Shown: positions 15,976 to 23,047 of the stretch, piece by piece
How positions within the stretch are numbered: the first letter of the stretch is position 1
Layout: each line of letters begins with the position of its first letter
Source: Candidatus Parvarchaeota archaeon UBA573
GTDB taxonomy: Archaea; Nanobdellota; Nanobdellia; Parvarchaeales; Parvarchaeaceae
Direction: 5' to 3'
Length of the DNA stretch: 40,602 nucleotides
Assembly: GCA_002502045.1 (NCBI GenBank)
Contig: DAPE01000001.1
Span: 1-40,602 of the forward strand
Made by a program: the position numbers and the translations under genes
The notes under the pieces: model-generated
Told to the model about the DNA's origin: nothing
The model's input: the letters and a program-made list of their open reading frames with translations, nothing else
Database searches by the model: none

Positions 15976-15992
15976 AAAAATAATTATTTTTT
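15976..15992 (+). terminator. palindrome plus T run after the microprotein gene
   Basis: aaaaataattattttt is a perfect 16-base palindrome ending in a run of six T, and another T7 run follows at 16001-16007. Archaeal termination occurs at T runs, so this is a plausible terminator for the microprotein and for read-through from pyrG. Confidence 0.5.
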
Positions 15993-16064
15993 AATTGTAA
16001 TTTTTTTAGGTCCTTCTATTTTTTATATTAAAAGTATTTATACTGCTTCTATTCATATAAAAAA

Positions 16065-16556
16065 ATGGAAGATGAAACAAAATCTCTATTCAGGGCAGAA
16101 CTTTCTAGATCAGGGCTATCTAAATCAAAAATTTCTTTATTGGAAAATAAGCTTTTAAAATCAAGTTTTAATAGCGATAAGTTAGTAGGTGGTATAGCAT
16201 CTTATGGGAGAAATCTAGATAAATCATACAGAAAAGTATTTTATGAAAAGGCAGTAGATACTATTAGCCAGTATTCCTATACGGATACTATTGATTATCT
16301 CTCAAGCAAGCTTTTTTCATTAGATAAAGAAAGGATCATGGATACTTTAGAAGTGCTCGGAAAAGATTATCTTTCATTTTATGTTAATTTCATAGATTTA
16401 AGCTATAAGCATTCTAAAGGAATAGAGTTTATAGACAAGCTGTTTTCTCTTGATAAATTGAATGAAGACAATGTAAAGGATTTGATGAAGAAAGATATAG
16501 AAATGAAAGACATAAAGGAGCTTATCCCTAGGGAAATTTTCTCTAATCTTTATTGA
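16065..16556 (+). CDS. unknown helical protein
   Basis: This 163-residue soluble protein is predicted from its pattern to be all helical. It is rich in Lys, Ser, Leu and Asp, with heptad-like stretches such as KSKISLLENKLLKSS and NEDNVKDLMKKDIEMKDIKEL. No cysteine, no membrane segment and no motif that I recognise. A TATA-like agtatttatact lies about 27 bases before the ATG. The end overlaps the convergent SWIM gene by 14 bp. Function unknown. Confidence 0.7.
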   Translation: MEDETKSLFRAELSRSGLSKSKISLLENKLLKSSFNSDKLVGGIASYGRNLDKSYRKVFYEKAVDTISQYSYTDTIDYLSSKLFSLDKERIMDTLEVLGKDYLSFYVNFIDLSYKHSKGIEFIDKLFSLDKLNEDNVKDLMKKDIEMKDIKELIPREIFSNLY

Positions 16557-16860
16557 TTTTATTCTGGTTTTTTAAGTATACGTTTCTTGCTGTAAGCATG
16601 TGCTTGCATGGCATCCCGTAGTATTGGAAGGATTCGCATGTGCATATTCCATTTATAATATACATCGAAGCTGACAAGTATTCTACTTCTACTTTATGGA
16701 AATATCCTTTTCTTGATTCACTTTCTAAGTATGCCGAAATTTCTATTTCTCTGCCTTTAACATTTAATCCATAAATCCTAGTTTTCTTGTCCGATGAAGT
16801 TATAAGTGGTTTTCCGATTATCTCTTCTAATTTATACATTTTGCCATTTGATTCTGCCAT
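16543..16860 (-). CDS. small SWIM zinc-finger protein
   Basis: In this 105-residue protein the C-terminal half carries the SWIM motif CxCx(n)CxH: CTCESFQYYGMPCKHML. The first half has three or four beta strands (TRIYGLNVKGREIEISAYL, then HKVEVEYLSASMYII), normal for a stand-alone SWIM domain. SWIM domains bind nucleic acid or proteins in helicases, MULE transposases and recombination factors (Sws1). Free-standing archaeal versions are of unknown function. No transposase or helicase gene is adjacent. The start is supported by a TATA-like element 26 bases upstream. Confidence 0.8.
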   Translation of the reverse strand: MAESNGKMYKLEEIIGKPLITSSDKKTRIYGLNVKGREIEISAYLESESRKGYFHKVEVEYLSASMYIINGICTCESFQYYGMPCKHMLTARNVYLKNQNKINKD

Positions 16861-16881
16861 TTATTATTATAAGATTTTAAA

Positions 16882-16891
16882 GTTTAAATAT
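16882..16891 (-). promoter_or_regulatory. TATA-like promoter of the SWIM gene
   Basis: On the minus strand this reads atatttaaac, centred 26 bases before the ATG at 16860. It overlaps the last codon of the alcohol dehydrogenase gene on the same strand. Confidence 0.5.
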
Positions 16892-17911
16892 CTAAAATTT
16901 AATTACTTTTACACCCATTACTTCGCTGTTTTTGAGCTCCGTCAATGCTGAATTCACGTCCTCTAATTTTATATCAGCGTATACTGGTTTTATGCCTAGA
17001 TTTGTGGCAAGTTTTAAGTATTCCAGCATGTCTTCCCTTGTATAGGATTCAACAGAAAGTAAAGTCTTTTCATGAAATAACTGCGAATCATAATCTATTT
17101 TTATTTCTCCATCTATATGTATTCCGGCAACAACTACTCTTCCTCCCGGTTTTATTACCTTTAATGCATTCATTATAGGTGTGGCCGAAGGGGCAAAAAT
17201 TATTGCATCTTCTATGTCCTTATCTTTTAAATTTTCGTATACATCCCCGTTCTTTGGCGAAAAAGTAAAATCAGCCCCAAGTTCACTGGCAAGCTTTAGA
17301 TGGTTTTCATTTCTGCTAATTATTATAACTTTATGCCCAAGTTTCTTTGCAAGTTGCAATGTTAAATGCGCAGAACCACCAAATCCGAACATTGCAATTG
17401 TGCTTCCTGGAGAGGAGTTTGTTAGCTTGAATGAGCGGTAGCCTATTGCACCAGAACAAAGCAAAGGTGCAATCTCCTCATCCTTTAACCCTTTGGGAAG
17501 ATCAAATATAAATCGGTTATCTGCTATTATGTATTCAGAATAGCCTCCGTTTCTAGAAAAACCGGTAAATTGTTTGTTTTGACATAGATTTTCCCTTCCA
17601 CTAAGGCAGTACTCACAGCTTCCACATGAACTGTACAACCAAGCCACTCCGACTTTCTTGCCGATTTTTTGTGCACTGACTTCTTTGCCTACTTTTTCAA
17701 TGGTACCTACTACTTCATGTCCAGGAACTATATTTTTTATTTCTCCAAGCTCTCCTTCTACTACATGTAAATCTGTTCTGCACACACCACAGGCATTTAC
17801 CTTTATCAGAACTTCATTTTCCCTTAATTCCGGTAATTCAAATTCCTTTATTTTCAATGGGTTCTCTTCTATTTTTTCTGGTTTTTCAATAAAAGCGGCC
17901 TTTGTTTTCAT
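16892..17911 (-). CDS. zinc-dependent alcohol dehydrogenase
   Basis: This 339-residue medium-chain dehydrogenase has the catalytic zinc ligands Cys in VNACGVCRTDLH and the His-Glu pair in VPGHEVVGTIEKVG. Structural zinc is held by four cysteines in SSCGSCEYCLSGRENLC. The NAD(P) fold has GFGGSAHLTLQLAK in place of the usual GxGxxG, and a basic residue after strand 2 (IISRNENH) suggests NADPH use. The YSEY and LLCSGAIGYRSF blocks match the long-known group of bacterial and archaeal CAD/YdjL-like alcohol dehydrogenases. I used the ATG at 17911 and not one 14 codons upstream, because the homologous region begins KTKAAFIEKP and the TATA-like element is 27 bases before it. Confidence 0.9.
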   Translation of the reverse strand: MKTKAAFIEKPEKIEENPLKIKEFELPELRENEVLIKVNACGVCRTDLHVVEGELGEIKNIVPGHEVVGTIEKVGKEVSAQKIGKKVGVAWLYSSCGSCEYCLSGRENLCQNKQFTGFSRNGGYSEYIIADNRFIFDLPKGLKDEEIAPLLCSGAIGYRSFKLTNSSPGSTIAMFGFGGSAHLTLQLAKKLGHKVIIISRNENHLKLASELGADFTFSPKNGDVYENLKDKDIEDAIIFAPSATPIMNALKVIKPGGRVVVAGIHIDGEIKIDYDSQLFHEKTLLSVESYTREDMLEYLKLATNLGIKPVYADIKLEDVNSALTELKNSEVMGVKVIKF

Positions 17912-17933
17912 AACACTATATAATATTTGTGTT

Positions 17934-17943
17934 AAATATAAAT
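17934..17943 (-). promoter_or_regulatory. TATA-like promoter of the alcohol dehydrogenase gene
   Basis: On the minus strand this reads atttatattt, centred 27 bases before the ATG at 17911. The TATA-like element of the divergent GH15 gene (actttaatatc) lies about 15 bases to its right, so the two promoters stand back to back. Confidence 0.5.
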
Positions 17944-17987
17944 AGATATGCAAAACTTTAATATCTTAATAATTTTTAGTAATATTA

Positions 17988-19745
17988 ATGACATTAACTT
18001 TTGCAGACTTTAAAGATATTGGATTTATAAGCAATCAATTAACAAGTTCTTTAATAGATAAGAATGGCAATGTACTTTGGCTTTGCTTTCCAAGGTTCGA
18101 TTCCGATCCTTTCATAGCTTATTTGTTAGATGAGAACAATGGAGGGGTTTTTAGGATAAGCCCTAAAGCACAGTTTTCATCCCTGCATAAATATACTGCA
18201 CCAAATGTTTTGCACACTAATTTTAAAACTTCAGAAGGAAGCGCAGACATAAATGATTTTTTGATACCAGGTAAAACAATATTTATGCGAGATATAAATT
18301 CAGAGATAACACTACAGCTTAATTTTAATCCTTTATTTGGTTTTCATACAATGAATTTCAATTATTCAGAAAATAATGGAAAAATGATGTTTGATAGTAA
18401 AAATGGGAAAGGAAGACTGGTTCTAGAGATAGTCGGAGAATTCAAAAAAACAGCTGACTTTACATGGGAGATAGAAAAAGGATTAACACAGGTTATACTC
18501 TCTTATTATCCATCAGCAGAGATATACGAATTGGAAGGCAAAAACATCTCTTCGTCTAATCTTTCAAAAGCAATAGACTCAACTATAGATTACTGGGGAG
18601 CATATGCAGAAAGAATAAAACTAAGTCTGTCTGGTACAGATTTAGAGGAATTTGACCCACTTTTGAGGTCATCCATTTTTACTATACTTGGGCTTACATA
18701 TTCACCTACAGGTAGCATAATAGCTGCACCTACTGCTTCTTTGCCAGAAGATCCTGGTGGTAATAGAAATTGGGATTACAGATATGTTTGGGTGAGAGAT
18801 TCCGCAATAATGGCTTCTACGCTCTGTAGATTAGATTTTTATATGGAAGGCCGGAGAGCACTAGAATTTCTGTTTAGCATGATAGACTATTCAGGCAAGC
18901 CGCTCTACAATCTTTACAAGGTAGACGGTACAAAAATATATGGTGAAAGGTATATTGATTCATTAAATGGCTTTATGAATTCAAAACCAGTAAGAGTAGG
19001 CAATCGGGCTACAAACCAGATACAATTGGATATAGAAGGAGAGTTCTTATACGCTGTAAATGGTTATTTTGAATCTACGCATGATAAAGATTTTATACAA
19101 AATCATTCAAGAGCGATAGAGTACATAGCTGATTGGTTATCTGATAATTGGCAGCTTGCTGATTCGGGAATATGGGAAAAACCAGAAGATCATGAATATG
19201 CACATTCAAAAGTCATGATCTGGGTAGCCTTAGAAAACGCAGGAAAACTAATTTCAGCTTTAGGAGGAATAGATCGGTGGAAGGAAACAAGAGACGAAAT
19301 AAAGAAGTGGATAATGTCAAATTGCGTAAAGGAGGGTTACTTCGTTACTTTTCCTAAAAGTAATGAAGTGGACTCTACAGTCTTAGCATTTCCTATTTAT
19401 GGCTTTGTAGATGTCAATGATCCTGTCTTCCTTAAAACCCTTAAGGTTGTTGAAAAAACGCTTTTTGTTAAGGGTTTTGTTTATAGGTATAATTTTGATT
19501 CCATTGGAAAAGCCAATCATGCGTTTGTTCTCTGTTCTATGTGGCTTGCTTCTGTTTATTCGAGACTAAAAAGAAAAAATGATGCTTTACAGCTGCTTAA
19601 AAACGTGAAAAGTATAGTGGGGTCAAATAATCTGATTGGTGAGGATATAGACGTGCATAATAAGGTATTCACAGGTAATTTTCCGCAAGGGTTTGTACAT
19701 GCCACCTTTATAAATTCAATTATTGATATTTTAAGTAATAACTAA
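17988..19745 (+). CDS. glycoside hydrolase family 15 (glucoamylase or trehalase)
   Basis: In this 585-residue protein the N-terminal 200 residues are the beta-sandwich found in archaeal GH15 enzymes (DIGFISNQLTSSLIDKNGNV, LCFPRFDSDPFIAYLLD). The (alpha/alpha)6 barrel follows: NRNWDYRYVWVRDSA is the family signature, DSGIWEKPEDHEYAHSKVM carries the general acid Glu, and LIGEDIDVHNK just before GNFPQGFVHATFI carries the general base Glu. It releases glucose from alpha-glucans or trehalose. Related enzymes in Thermoplasmatales are trehalases, and the sequence alone does not settle the substrate. No signal peptide, so it acts in the cytoplasm on stored glycogen or trehalose. Confidence 0.9.
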   Translation: MTLTFADFKDIGFISNQLTSSLIDKNGNVLWLCFPRFDSDPFIAYLLDENNGGVFRISPKAQFSSLHKYTAPNVLHTNFKTSEGSADINDFLIPGKTIFMRDINSEITLQLNFNPLFGFHTMNFNYSENNGKMMFDSKNGKGRLVLEIVGEFKKTADFTWEIEKGLTQVILSYYPSAEIYELEGKNISSSNLSKAIDSTIDYWGAYAERIKLSLSGTDLEEFDPLLRSSIFTILGLTYSPTGSIIAAPTASLPEDPGGNRNWDYRYVWVRDSAIMASTLCRLDFYMEGRRALEFLFSMIDYSGKPLYNLYKVDGTKIYGERYIDSLNGFMNSKPVRVGNRATNQIQLDIEGEFLYAVNGYFESTHDKDFIQNHSRAIEYIADWLSDNWQLADSGIWEKPEDHEYAHSKVMIWVALENAGKLISALGGIDRWKETRDEIKKWIMSNCVKEGYFVTFPKSNEVDSTVLAFPIYGFVDVNDPVFLKTLKVVEKTLFVKGFVYRYNFDSIGKANHAFVLCSMWLASVYSRLKRKNDALQLLKNVKSIVGSNNLIGEDIDVHNKVFTGNFPQGFVHATFINSIIDILSNN

Positions 19746-19872
19746 TATTTTATAATTCTCTTATCTGTTAATTTTATGTTTGTGCCCTTTCTTATAAAAA
19801 TTGGCATGTCTCCAGTAGACTTAATATAGCAAGGGCCTTGAAATTCGATATTACTGTTAAATTCAAGCTTTG
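19744..19872 (-). pseudogene. start-less coding scrap
   Basis: The minus strand is open for 42 residues up to a TAG that overlaps the GH15 stop. The composition looks protein-like (GPCYIKSTGDMPIFIRKGTN), but there is no ATG near the beginning and a stop lies just upstream. I do not recognise it. It may be the C-terminal remnant of a lost gene. The remaining sequence up to 20036 holds nothing else that I can support. Confidence 0.3.
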
Positions 19873-20036
19873 AAAACTTTCAATATTTAAGTGTTTAATT
19901 GGCTTTCAACGATAATTTTTAAGGGCAGCATAGAAAAAAGCTATAAATTGATTAAATGAATATTAACACTGTGTTTTGGTTTTTGAATTAGTTAACTTTA
20001 GTACAAAAGTTTTGAAAAAATTATAGGTGAATAACA

Positions 20037-20389
20037 ATGCTTGATGAAAAAGATATTAAGTCTTTACCAGATTCTTTAGTTTCCTGGATTGATGAAGTTA
20101 AGCAAGCAACAAGGCCTGATAATATACACTGGTGTGACGGCTCCGATGAGGAGAATGCAGAGTTAACGAATCTGCTTACAGCTCAAGGGAAATGGATATA
20201 AAAGATTTAGATTTAAAAGGATTGAATATAAAAAAAGAAAAAATCAAAGAGTTGCTCTACTTTGATAAGCAAGGATGGTTAAAGGAATTGAATGAAGTGA
20301 AAGTCTTCTTTAAAAAATTTGAAAAGGACTTCCCAGTCGAGCTTTGGTATGAATTCAATAAAATGTATAGAGCCGTTCAAGAATATTAA
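20037..20389 (+). pseudogene. pckG: remnant of GTP-dependent PEP carboxykinase with the centre deleted
   Basis: A 54-residue open frame (20037-20201) matches the extreme N-terminus of PEPCK: SWIDEVKQATRPDNIHWCDG followed by SDEENAELTNLL. Related enzymes have W-x-x-E-x-x-x-x-x-x-P-D-x-I-x-x-x-D-G-S-x-E-E. In a different frame (20192-20389) 65 residues match the extreme C-terminus: DLDLKGLNIKKEKIKELL, then GWLKELNEVKVFFKKF and FPVELWYEFNKMY. Intact archaeal enzymes have about 600 residues, so some 480 central codons, with the GTP, PEP and Mn sites, are gone and the frame is lost at about 20190. An aggtga ribosome-binding site still precedes the first ATG. The second frame has its own ATG and could be read as a tiny protein, but no function is expected. 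Confidence 0.8.
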
Positions 20390-20440
20390 TTAATCTTTAA
20401 ATTTCAATAGTTATTATTGTAAAATTTACAAATAATAATG

Positions 20441-20449
20441 TTTATATAT
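20441..20449 (+). promoter_or_regulatory. TATA-like promoter of the gene at 20471
   Basis: tttatatat is centred 26 bases before the ATG, as for other leaderless genes in this window. Confidence 0.5.
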
Positions 20450-20470
20450 TAGAATTTTTCTATAAAAAAT

Positions 20471-21133
20471 ATGAAAAAGGAGAAAATATTAGAATCCTTA
20501 TTAATTAACGCAGAAAAAATAGATTCATATAATAGCTATACCGGTGACATGAGTTTTGTATTTTCCTTCGCAGTTTTGAAGATAAATCCCAGCGATAATG
20601 AAATTGACTCAGAATATAAATTGTACAAAAATTCAAATATTATGATTTACAAGAGGCTCCATGCCTACATTTTAAATAATGATGGGGAGGATTTTCTTTA
20701 TCTATTCAAAAACAGTGTTCCCGGAAGGATAGAACACACCTCTAAAGTCGATGATAGTGATTTATTCAGCAATAACTTAAAAGATAATCTTATTTATTCA
20801 GTAGAGTCATATGACAAGACAAGAATTAATGCAGAGGATAACTTTTTTAGATTCTATAAACTTATTTTAAGGGATAGTCCGGAGAGTAGGGATATAGATG
20901 AAAAAAGAGAATACATACTAGAAAATATTAGAAAAAACGGCAATGGACAAACGGTTTGCTGGCATATTTATCCTTCTTTGGAAAATGGCAATAAGATTCT
21001 GAATATACTAGAGCATAACAATCCAAATAATCTTAGACTCGCAGAGCTCGCTGAGAATGACACAAACAAAAATGTTTATTATCTACCAATTGAAAAAAAT
21101 GATAAAAACTGGCAAAACAAAATAAAAACTTAA
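20471..21133 (+). CDS. unknown hydrophilic protein
   Basis: A 220-residue soluble protein rich in Asn, Asp, Lys and Glu. The middle part suggests beta strands (MSFVFSFAVLKINPS, NIMIYKRLHAYILNNDGEDF) followed by helices. One cysteine-His pair occurs in TVCWHIYPS. I do not recognise a family, and no membrane segment or nucleotide motif is visible. It stands alone between the PEPCK remnant and other remnants, with its own TATA-like element, and so might be a late arrival. Function unknown. Confidence 0.65.
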   Translation: MKKEKILESLLINAEKIDSYNSYTGDMSFVFSFAVLKINPSDNEIDSEYKLYKNSNIMIYKRLHAYILNNDGEDFLYLFKNSVPGRIEHTSKVDDSDLFSNNLKDNLIYSVESYDKTRINAEDNFFRFYKLILRDSPESRDIDEKREYILENIRKNGNGQTVCWHIYPSLENGNKILNILEHNNPNNLRLAELAENDTNKNVYYLPIEKNDKNWQNKIKT

Positions 21134-21172
21134 AATTAAGATTTATTTAATCGGCTACTAATTAATTTTATA

Positions 21173-21283
21173 TTAAATACCAAAGTGCTTCCCATATATC
21201 ATGTAGCTATCTTTCATATCTAAACAGTTGCAGTTGTAGTTACTTGCATTGATTTTAAGCTTTTTAATGCGCCGTTTTAAACC
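21173..21283 (-). pseudogene. start-less coding scrap
   Basis: An open minus-strand stretch of 36 residues between stops, with protein-like ending NCNCLDMKDSYMIYGKHFGI. No ATG, GTG or TTG stands at the beginning, so it looks like the tail of a lost gene. I cannot name the family. The rest of 21134-21362 is AT-rich and shows nothing else. Confidence 0.3.
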
Positions 21284-21362
21284 CTATACAGCTTTAATAA
21301 TCTGTACAAAAAGTTTAAATAAGCTTTATCATATCCAATAAATTAAATTAAAATATAAATAG

Positions 21363-21644
21363 TTATTTCTTGGCGTAAAACCATAAAAGCTTTAAGTTTG
21401 AATTATAGAAGATAAACATCAAAAATATAAGAATATATAAAGGCCCTGCAGCTAAATCCGTCACTCCTGCGAAAAAAGGCCCACCAAAACCTTGAATAAC
21501 AGACCATGAAAACAAGCTATATATTATACCCGCCAGGTAAACCCACTTTCTAAATAAACCGAAAATAAGAAGTATAGCTATGATAAACTCTGAAAATGCA
21601 TAGATATATAAAAATAGATGGATTATATGGGGGTGTTTGATTAG
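21363..21644 (-). pseudogene. C-terminal remnant of a DoxX-like membrane protein
   Basis: In the frame after the stop at 21645-21647, 93 residues are open to TAA. They show HPHIIHLFLYIYAFSEFIIA, then AILLIFGLFRKW, then SWSVIQGFGGPFFAG with VTDLAAGPLYILIFLMF, which match the second half of DoxX-family proteins (E-x-x-x-G-x-x-L-x-x-G-L plus GFGGP). Three transmembrane helices remain and the N-terminal one to two are absent. DoxX/DoxD proteins are quinone-linked subunits or of unknown role. The frame begins inside the end of the cupredoxin-like gene, in a different phase, so a deletion has joined the two genes. Without a start codon it cannot be translated independently. Confidence 0.65.
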
Positions 21645-22074
21645 TTATAGCAAATATATGCTCCTCAGCTCCAAGATTTATGAAAACAAAGTTTACAGTT
21701 GCGCCCTGTTTTATGACAAATGTAGGGTCTATAAGTCCATAGTCTCCGAAATATGGAAGCTCATGGTTCGGAGTTGCAAGATACGAATCTGCAGCAGTTA
21801 TATTAACAGGGTAAGTTATATTGTGAATAGGATTGTAAGATATATTTTCATAAGCTACTATGGGAATTGTAACATTTGATCCTGTTATTACTATTGAATT
21901 ATTCGCAGAATATACAGTCACTCCACTAGGTACTGTGTGAACAAATTTGAGCAATGCTGCAGATGGAGAAGAAGGGACTAATGTATAGATTATAAATACT
22001 GCTATCACTACAATTACAGCCACTGCAACTATCTCGTAAACAAGAAAATTATTCTTCTTTGCTTTATCTTGCAT
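21550..22074 (-). pseudogene. cupredoxin-like membrane-anchored protein, C-terminus lost
   Basis: It opens with a cytoplasmic KKNN stretch, then one transmembrane anchor (IVAVAVIVVIAVFIIYTLV), then an exported domain of strands. The last recognisable piece is FVIKQGATVNFVFINLG followed by AEEHIFAIT, the strand pair that carries the first copper histidine in cupredoxins. The remaining C-terminal loop with Cys-x(n)-His-x(n)-Met is missing. After TNQTPPYN the frame runs into unrelated residues derived from an out-of-frame DoxX-like gene and stops. Many N-x-S/T sequons are present (NNS, GSNVT, ENIS, HNIT), consistent with an exported glycosylated protein. The function, presumably electron transfer, is probably lost. 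Confidence 0.6.
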
Positions 22075-22087
22075 TTTATTTATAAGG

Positions 22088-22639
22088 ATTAACTCAAAAA
22101 GAGATGATTCTGTTTATAATATATCAAATAAACTAAAGTTTGTTAAGTTTGGGTTTGTTGTATTAATTATAGTCAGCGCAATCCTTGTATTTTTTGCAGT
22201 TTATCCCAAGATATCATCTATTTCATATATTGCTCCTACTTCTAGTGCAGTAAGCGTAACAGGGCCAGCAAACTATAATTATCTTTTTGATATAAATTAC
22301 GTTTTTGTTGGAATCGATATAGTTATAGGCATTTCAATGGTTTTTTTCGGATTACTATCCTTTATAGCCCTGTTCAGACATAAAAAGGATAATGCCCCAA
22401 TAATTACGATGGTATTAAACCTAAACAGGAGTAATAACCCATTTTCTATGCTTCTTTTAGCATCTATCCTTGTATTACTTGCAATAGCTGCATTTTTTGT
22501 AAGTATATTAACGAGTTATGCAACGGTGGCATTTTTACTGGGTGTAATACTTGGTACAGTTGCATTCTTACTTATAGCCTTATCAATTATAAGTATCGCA
22601 TTAAAATATCTAGTGAGGTTTGCTTTTAGTTATGACTAG
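22088..22639 (+). CDS. unknown four-helix membrane protein without a standard start codon
   Basis: The frame is open and protein-like from about 22088. NKLKFVKFGFVVLIIVSAIL is a first membrane helix, and a loop with TSSAVSVTGPANYNY follows; three more helices are then visible up to KYLVRFAFSYD. The first ATG is at 22337, inside helix 2, and would remove 83 residues. No ATG, GTG or TTG exists upstream in frame; the best guess is ATT at 22088 after taagg, but this is uncertain. The gene may instead have lost its start, given the decay on its left. It is divergent from the cupredoxin remnant. Function unknown. Confidence 0.45.
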   Translation: MNSKRDDSVYNISNKLKFVKFGFVVLIIVSAILVFFAVYPKISSISYIAPTSSAVSVTGPANYNYLFDINYVFVGIDIVIGISMVFFGLLSFIALFRHKKDNAPIITMVLNLNRSNNPFSMLLLASILVLLAIAAFFVSILTSYATVAFLLGVILGTVAFLLIALSIISIALKYLVRFAFSYD

Positions 22640-23000
22640 TGCAATTTTAATAAATACATCAGTAGTAAATCCATTTACAGGATTTATACTCCCGATAGTT
22701 TTAGTTACAGTGGCAGCATTACTATTAGTAATCTCTCTCGCTCTGTTCTTTAATAAATTCAGTAAGATGCGGGTTGCAAGTACCCAGAGGATAGCTTTGT
22801 TTAAGAATAACTGGTGGAAAATTTCAGTGCTTTTTCTCTCTCCTGCTATAGTTACTTTATTTCTTATTGCAGGATTATTTACTTCGTCTTTATTTGAAAT
22901 ATACTTCTACCTTTATGGATTATTGATAACTATAATAATTGCAGAAGTAATTATACTCTCAATACTAAGAGTATTGGGTAAAAATCAGCAATTTACTTAA
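22632..23000 (+). CDS. unknown three-helix membrane protein
   Basis: This 122-residue protein has three hydrophobic helices (IVLVTVAALLLVISLALFF; ISVLFLSPAIVTLFLIAGLF; YLYGLLITIIIAEVIILSIL) with a basic loop between the first two (NKFSKMRVASTQR). The ATG at 22632 overlaps the end of the preceding gene by 8 bp, so the pair is probably translationally coupled. An in-frame TTG four codons earlier is less likely. I do not recognise a family. Confidence 0.65.
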   Translation: MTSAILINTSVVNPFTGFILPIVLVTVAALLLVISLALFFNKFSKMRVASTQRIALFKNNWWKISVLFLSPAIVTLFLIAGLFTSSLFEIYFYLYGLLITIIIAEVIILSILRVLGKNQQFT

Positions 23001-23047
23001 GTAAATAATATAATAACGATTTTATATAATGAATTTCTTTTAAATTA

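Noticed and set aside
16065..16556. Possible toxin/antitoxin pair between the helical protein and the SWIM protein
   Set aside because: They are convergent and not a co-oriented operon; neither has toxin or antitoxin signatures.
18094..18104. ggttcgattcc, which resembles a tRNA T-loop
   Set aside because: It lies inside the GH15 coding sequence and has no acceptor or anticodon arm around it.
20192..20389. The C-terminal PEPCK tail as an independent small protein
   Set aside because: Its residues match the last 65 residues of PEPCK and the N-terminal tip lies directly before it, so the remnant explanation is better than a de novo gene.
22337..22339. ATG at 22337 as start of the membrane gene
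   Set aside because: The frame upstream is protein-like, with a membrane helix, so starting here would cut helix 2. It is kept only as a fallback.
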